This document shows, in pieces, positions 14,773-17,451 of a DNA stretch of 17,451 nucleotides. The stretch covers positions 1 through 17,451 of the forward strand of contig CAZVCZ010000027.1 of the NCBI GenBank assembly GCA_964626275.1, read 5' to 3'. The notes beneath the pieces were generated by a model. That model saw only the letters and a list, made by a program, of their open reading frames with translations, had not been told where the DNA came from and did no database searches. The DNA comes from M55B157 sp964626275 (GTDB taxonomy: Bacteria > Actinomycetota > Actinomycetes > S36-B12). Each line of letters opens with the position of its first letter. The first letter of the stretch is position 1. Both the position numbers and the translations under genes were made by a program.

Positions 14773-16071
14773 CTACTTCCCCTCTCCCTCGAGTGCGCCT
14801 TTGCCGACACCAGCGAAGATACCGCCGCCACCGGAGTCACCGAGCTCATATGCGGTCTCCGCATGCTCGGCGAGATCGATGCCGCCGGTCTCCTGCTCCT
14901 CATCTACCCGGATGCCGATGATCGCCTTGAGCACGAGCGCGATGATCGCGGCGATGATGAGCGAGTAGAAGAGGACACCGAACGCGGCGATGGCCTGGAC
15001 GGCGAGCAGGTTGAGGCCGCCACCGAAGAACAGCCCCGTGCTGGCACCATCGCCGAACACGTCGGAGGCCACGAAGCCCAGCATGAGGGTTCCCACAAGA
15101 CCACCGACGAGGTGGACGCCGACGACGTCGAATGAATCGTCGTATCCGAGCTTGTACTTCAGCGTCACCGCGAGGGCGCAGAGAACGCCGGCGACCAGGC
15201 CGATGAGCACAGCCGCGAGCGGAGTGACGTTGGCGCACGCCGGTGTGATGGCCACAAGGCCGGCGACAACACCGGAGGCGGCACCGAGGCTGGTGGCGTG
15301 ACCGTCGCGGATCTTCTCCACGATCAGCCAGGCGATGCCACCGGCACAGGTCGCTACGAGCGTGTTCGTCGCAGCGAGGGCAGCAACGCCATCCGCCGCG
15401 TAGGCCGAGCCCGCGTTGAAGCCGAACCAGCCGAACCACAGCAGGCCGGCGCCGAGCATCACCATCGTGAGGTTGTGCGGACGCATCGGTGTCCGCGGCC
15501 AGCCGAGCCGGCGACCCAGGATGATGGCCAGCGCAAGCGCTGCTGCACCCGCATTGATGTGAACGGCCGTTCCACCAGCGAAGTCGATGACCTCGGCACC
15601 GCCGACGTTCAACTGGCCGATCCAGCCATCGCCCCAGACCCAGTGGGCGACCGGGAAGTACACCAGCGATGCCCACACCGCACCGAAGATCAGCCACGCG
15701 CCGAACTTCATGCGATCAGCCGCCGCACCGGCGATCAGGCCCACCGTGAGGCAGGCGAACATCGCCTGGAAGGCAACGTCGACCATGGGCGGGAAGCCAT
15801 CCCCACCGACACTGATCAACTGAGCCGTGCCGAAGTAGTCGGTGAAACTACCCACGAAGTTTCCAGATGTGGAGCCGTAGGCCATCGAGTAGCCGTAGAG
15901 GATCCACAGGATGCCCACGATGAAGGTCGCCGAGATGACCATCATGAGCATGTTGAGAACGGACTTCGACCTGTTCATTCCTCCGTAGAAGAACGCCAGG
16001 CCGGGAATCATGATGAAGACCAGCGCGGTTGACGTCAGCAACCATGCGGTCGTTCCGGTGTCGAGCTCCAT
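14773..16071 (-). CDS. amtB: Ammonium transporter AmtB
   Basis: Trimeric inner-membrane ammonium channel, 432 aa, with about 11 predicted membrane segments. The twin pore histidines are H171 (GGTAVHINAG) and H320 (VVGVHLVGG). AFFYGGMNRSKSVLNM and GWFGFNAGSA are family motifs. The cytoplasmic C-terminus GIRVDEEQETGGIDLAEHAE, which couples to PII, is intact. ATG 16071 is preferred because AGGGAG (16082-16087) sits 10 nt upstream; the GTG at 16080 would be only 1 nt from it. It heads the amtB-glnK-glnD operon under the GlnR-like boxes. Confidence 0.96.
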   Translation of the reverse strand: MELDTGTTAWLLTSTALVFIMIPGLAFFYGGMNRSKSVLNMLMMVISATFIVGILWILYGYSMAYGSTSGNFVGSFTDYFGTAQLISVGGDGFPPMVDVAFQAMFACLTVGLIAGAAADRMKFGAWLIFGAVWASLVYFPVAHWVWGDGWIGQLNVGGAEVIDFAGGTAVHINAGAAALALAIILGRRLGWPRTPMRPHNLTMVMLGAGLLWFGWFGFNAGSAYAADGVAALAATNTLVATCAGGIAWLIVEKIRDGHATSLGAASGVVAGLVAITPACANVTPLAAVLIGLVAGVLCALAVTLKYKLGYDDSFDVVGVHLVGGLVGTLMLGFVASDVFGDGASTGLFFGGGLNLLAVQAIAAFGVLFYSLIIAAIIALVLKAIIGIRVDEEQETGGIDLAEHAETAYELGDSGGGGIFAGVGKGALEGEGK

Positions 16072-16204
16072 ACGCGCCACACTCCCTAGGATTCAAGCTG
16101 TCGGGTTCTGCTCACCGATTCCTACGTGCGAACATCTTCGCCTCACGCTTTCGGTATGTGGGAGCACGCTGCCCTGAGCATGTTTCGGCCCTGATAGCCG
16201 CTGT

Positions 16205-16251
16205 GTTAACGCAGCGTCACATTCGCGGGGATTGTGTTACGAGCGTGTGAC
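16205..16251 (-). promoter_or_regulatory. Two GlnR-type boxes upstream of amtB
   Basis: Read toward amtB: GTCAC-n6-GTAAC (16251 to 16236) and GTGAC-n6-TTAAC (16220 to 16205). Both fit the actinobacterial GlnR consensus GTnAC-n6-GnAAC, the second with one mismatch. They lie 31 bp apart, about three helical turns, so they face the same side of the DNA. GlnR is known to activate amtB-glnK-glnD under nitrogen limitation in Streptomyces and Mycobacterium. No clear -10 was picked out downstream. The rest of the 188-bp gap holds nothing else I can name. Confidence 0.65.
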
Positions 16252-16259
16252 ATGCGCCC

Positions 16260-17336
16260 CTACGGAGCCGGATAGACGTCGATCTCGGTCGCCTTCACCG
16301 CGAGCCAGGCCGACGCACCAGGCACGAGGCCGAGTGTCGCGACGGAGGTCGCGGTGACGTCCACCAGGAGTCCGGGTTCACCAGCGAAGACCACCCGGAC
16401 GCGGTCACCGATCTCCTCGAGCCCCTCGACCCGTGCCTTCCAGGAGTTGCGTGCACTCCCCTCTGGTCGGTGCTGATGCACGGTCGCGGCGGACGGTCGA
16501 ATCGTGGCGAAGACACGGCCCTCGACGGAGGAGGCGACGATCAACTCACCGCCCGCATCCAGTCGCATCCGGCCCTCCCGCGTCGATCCCCGCAGGAGGT
16601 TGACCCCCATGAGCGCAGCCACGTAGTCCGAGGCGGGGCGCGCTGCCACGTCTTCGACCGACCCCGACTGCACCACTCGACCTCCTTCGAGGACACAGAT
16701 GTGATCAGCGAGCACCAGGGCTTCGAGCGGCTCGTGGGTGACCAACAGGGCGACACCCGGAAACTCGGTGAGCCTTCGCGACAACTCACCGCGCATCCGA
16801 GTCTTCGTCCCCGCGTCGAGCGCGGCGAGTGGTTCGTCGAGCAACAGCGCCTCGGGTGTCGTGGCCAAGGCCCGGAGCAGGGCGACGCGTTGCGCCTGGC
16901 CCCCGGACAACTGGGCCGGACGCCGGGATGCCAATCCGCTCAGGTCGAAGTCCGCTAACCACTCCCGCGCTGCCTTGCGCGCGGCCTGCCGGGTCGCACC
17001 TCGCGATTGCACCCCGAAGGCGATGTTGTCCAGCACGTTCAGGTGGGGGAAGAGCAGGTAATCCTGAAACACCATGCCGATCGGTCGCTTCTCCGCGGGC
17101 ACGAACGTCGTCCGCCCATCGTCGAGGACACGATCGCCTAGTTGGAGGTGTCCATCCTGGATCGGCTCGAGCCCCGCGATCACTCTCAGTAGCGTGGACT
17201 TGCCCGAACCATTGGGGCCCACGATGGCGGTCACCTGTCCCGCCTTCGCCGCGAGTGTCGCTGACAGTTCGAACTCACCTCGGGTAACCCGCATGTCGAT
17301 ATCGAGATCGCCCACAGATTGCGCACCGAAGGTCAT
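16260..17336 (-). CDS. modC: Molybdate ABC transporter ATP-binding protein
   Basis: Cytoplasmic ATPase of the ModABC molybdate importer. The product is 358 aa. Walker A GPNGSGKST (40-48), Q-loop Q91 (FQDYLLFPHLNV), signature LSGGQ (143-147), Walker B LLLDEP (164-169) and H-loop H201 are all present. The C-terminal part (about 290-355) resembles a TOBE/Mop oxyanion-binding domain. ATG 17336 shares an ATGA overlap with the upstream permease stop, which fixes the start and the coupling. A related sulfate or tungstate importer is possible, but the ModB-like partner favours molybdate. The stop is 8 bp from the GlnR-like boxes. Confidence 0.85.
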   Translation of the reverse strand: MTFGAQSVGDLDIDMRVTRGEFELSATLAAKAGQVTAIVGPNGSGKSTLLRVIAGLEPIQDGHLQLGDRVLDDGRTTFVPAEKRPIGMVFQDYLLFPHLNVLDNIAFGVQSRGATRQAARKAAREWLADFDLSGLASRRPAQLSGGQAQRVALLRALATTPEALLLDEPLAALDAGTKTRMRGELSRRLTEFPGVALLVTHEPLEALVLADHICVLEGGRVVQSGSVEDVAARPASDYVAALMGVNLLRGSTREGRMRLDAGGELIVASSVEGRVFATIRPSAATVHQHRPEGSARNSWKARVEGLEEIGDRVRVVFAGEPGLLVDVTATSVATLGLVPGASAWLAVKATEIDVYPAP

Positions 17337-17451
17337 CGTCGCCCCCCGGGGCGCAACCACTGGTAACGAAGGTTGAGCAGGATGAATATGCAGGTCGCCA
17401 GCAGCTCAACGCTCAGGGCGATCGCCGCATCCCGATCCGTATCGAGCAGTG
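17333..17451 (-). CDS. modB: Molybdate ABC transporter permease, C-terminal 38 residues (partial)
   Basis: The last 38 codons of a membrane protein entering from the right edge. It reads LLDTDRDAAIALSVELLATC followed by IFILLNLRYQWLRPGGRR. This is one terminal membrane helix with a basic cytoplasmic end, similar to ModB C-termini (the D-x-D-AA-ALS pattern). The TGA at 17333-17335 overlaps the modC start. Too short to be certain on its own; the call rests on the pairing with modC. Confidence 0.75.
   Translation of the reverse strand, partial: LLDTDRDAAIALSVELLATCIFILLNLRYQWLRPGGRR

Noticed and set aside
1..17451. CRISPR, tRNA, transposon or phage genes
   Set aside because: No spaced repeats, tRNA-like arms, transposase motifs or terminal inverted repeats were seen; the only recombinase is in the standard xerC position.

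Overview
The window looks like core chromosome from a high-GC actinobacterium. Support comes from GTG starts, tightly packed genes, GlnR-type nitrogen boxes, and a gene order known from that phylum: amtB-glnK-glnD-ffh, then rpsP-KH-rimM-trmD-rplS, lepB-lepB, rnhB, yraN, comM, dprA, xerC, M23 protein, rpsB. I cannot name the genus. Almost everything is on the minus strand, so transcription runs from high to low coordinates. The only clear plus-strand gene is the M23 protein near the left end. I saw no tRNA, rRNA, insertion sequence, prophage or CRISPR array.

Right to left, in transcription order: the end of modB and all of modC (molybdate ABC transporter) are cut by the right edge. A 188-bp gap follows with two GlnR-like boxes in front of amtB-glnK-glnD, which handle ammonium uptake, PII signalling and PII modification. 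Only 9 bp after glnD comes ffh (signal recognition particle GTPase). After a 172-bp leader comes rpsP-khpA-rimM-trmD, covering S16, a KH RNA-binding protein, 30S maturation and tRNA m1G37 methylation. After a 173-bp leader come rplS (L19) and two tandem signal peptidase I genes. Then follow rnhB, yraN, comM, dprA and a XerC-type recombinase. SRP and the signal peptidases therefore sit with translation genes, and a DNA uptake/processing set follows.

At the left end a short secreted M23-family protein on the plus strand runs convergently into xerC and appears to overlap its 3' end by 176 bp. On its other side it diverges from rpsB, whose first 40 codons are in the window and whose leader has repeats that could form alternative hairpins.

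I see no undescribed multi-gene system. The points most worth a second look are: a second signal peptidase paralogue that has lost its catalytic lysine; an M23 protein that keeps the zinc ligands but lacks both catalytic histidines; the M23/xerC antisense overlap; paired GlnR-type boxes 31 bp apart beside modC and amtB; the repeat-bearing rpsB leader; a motif shared upstream of rpsP and rplS; and a long acidic tail on ribosomal protein S16.
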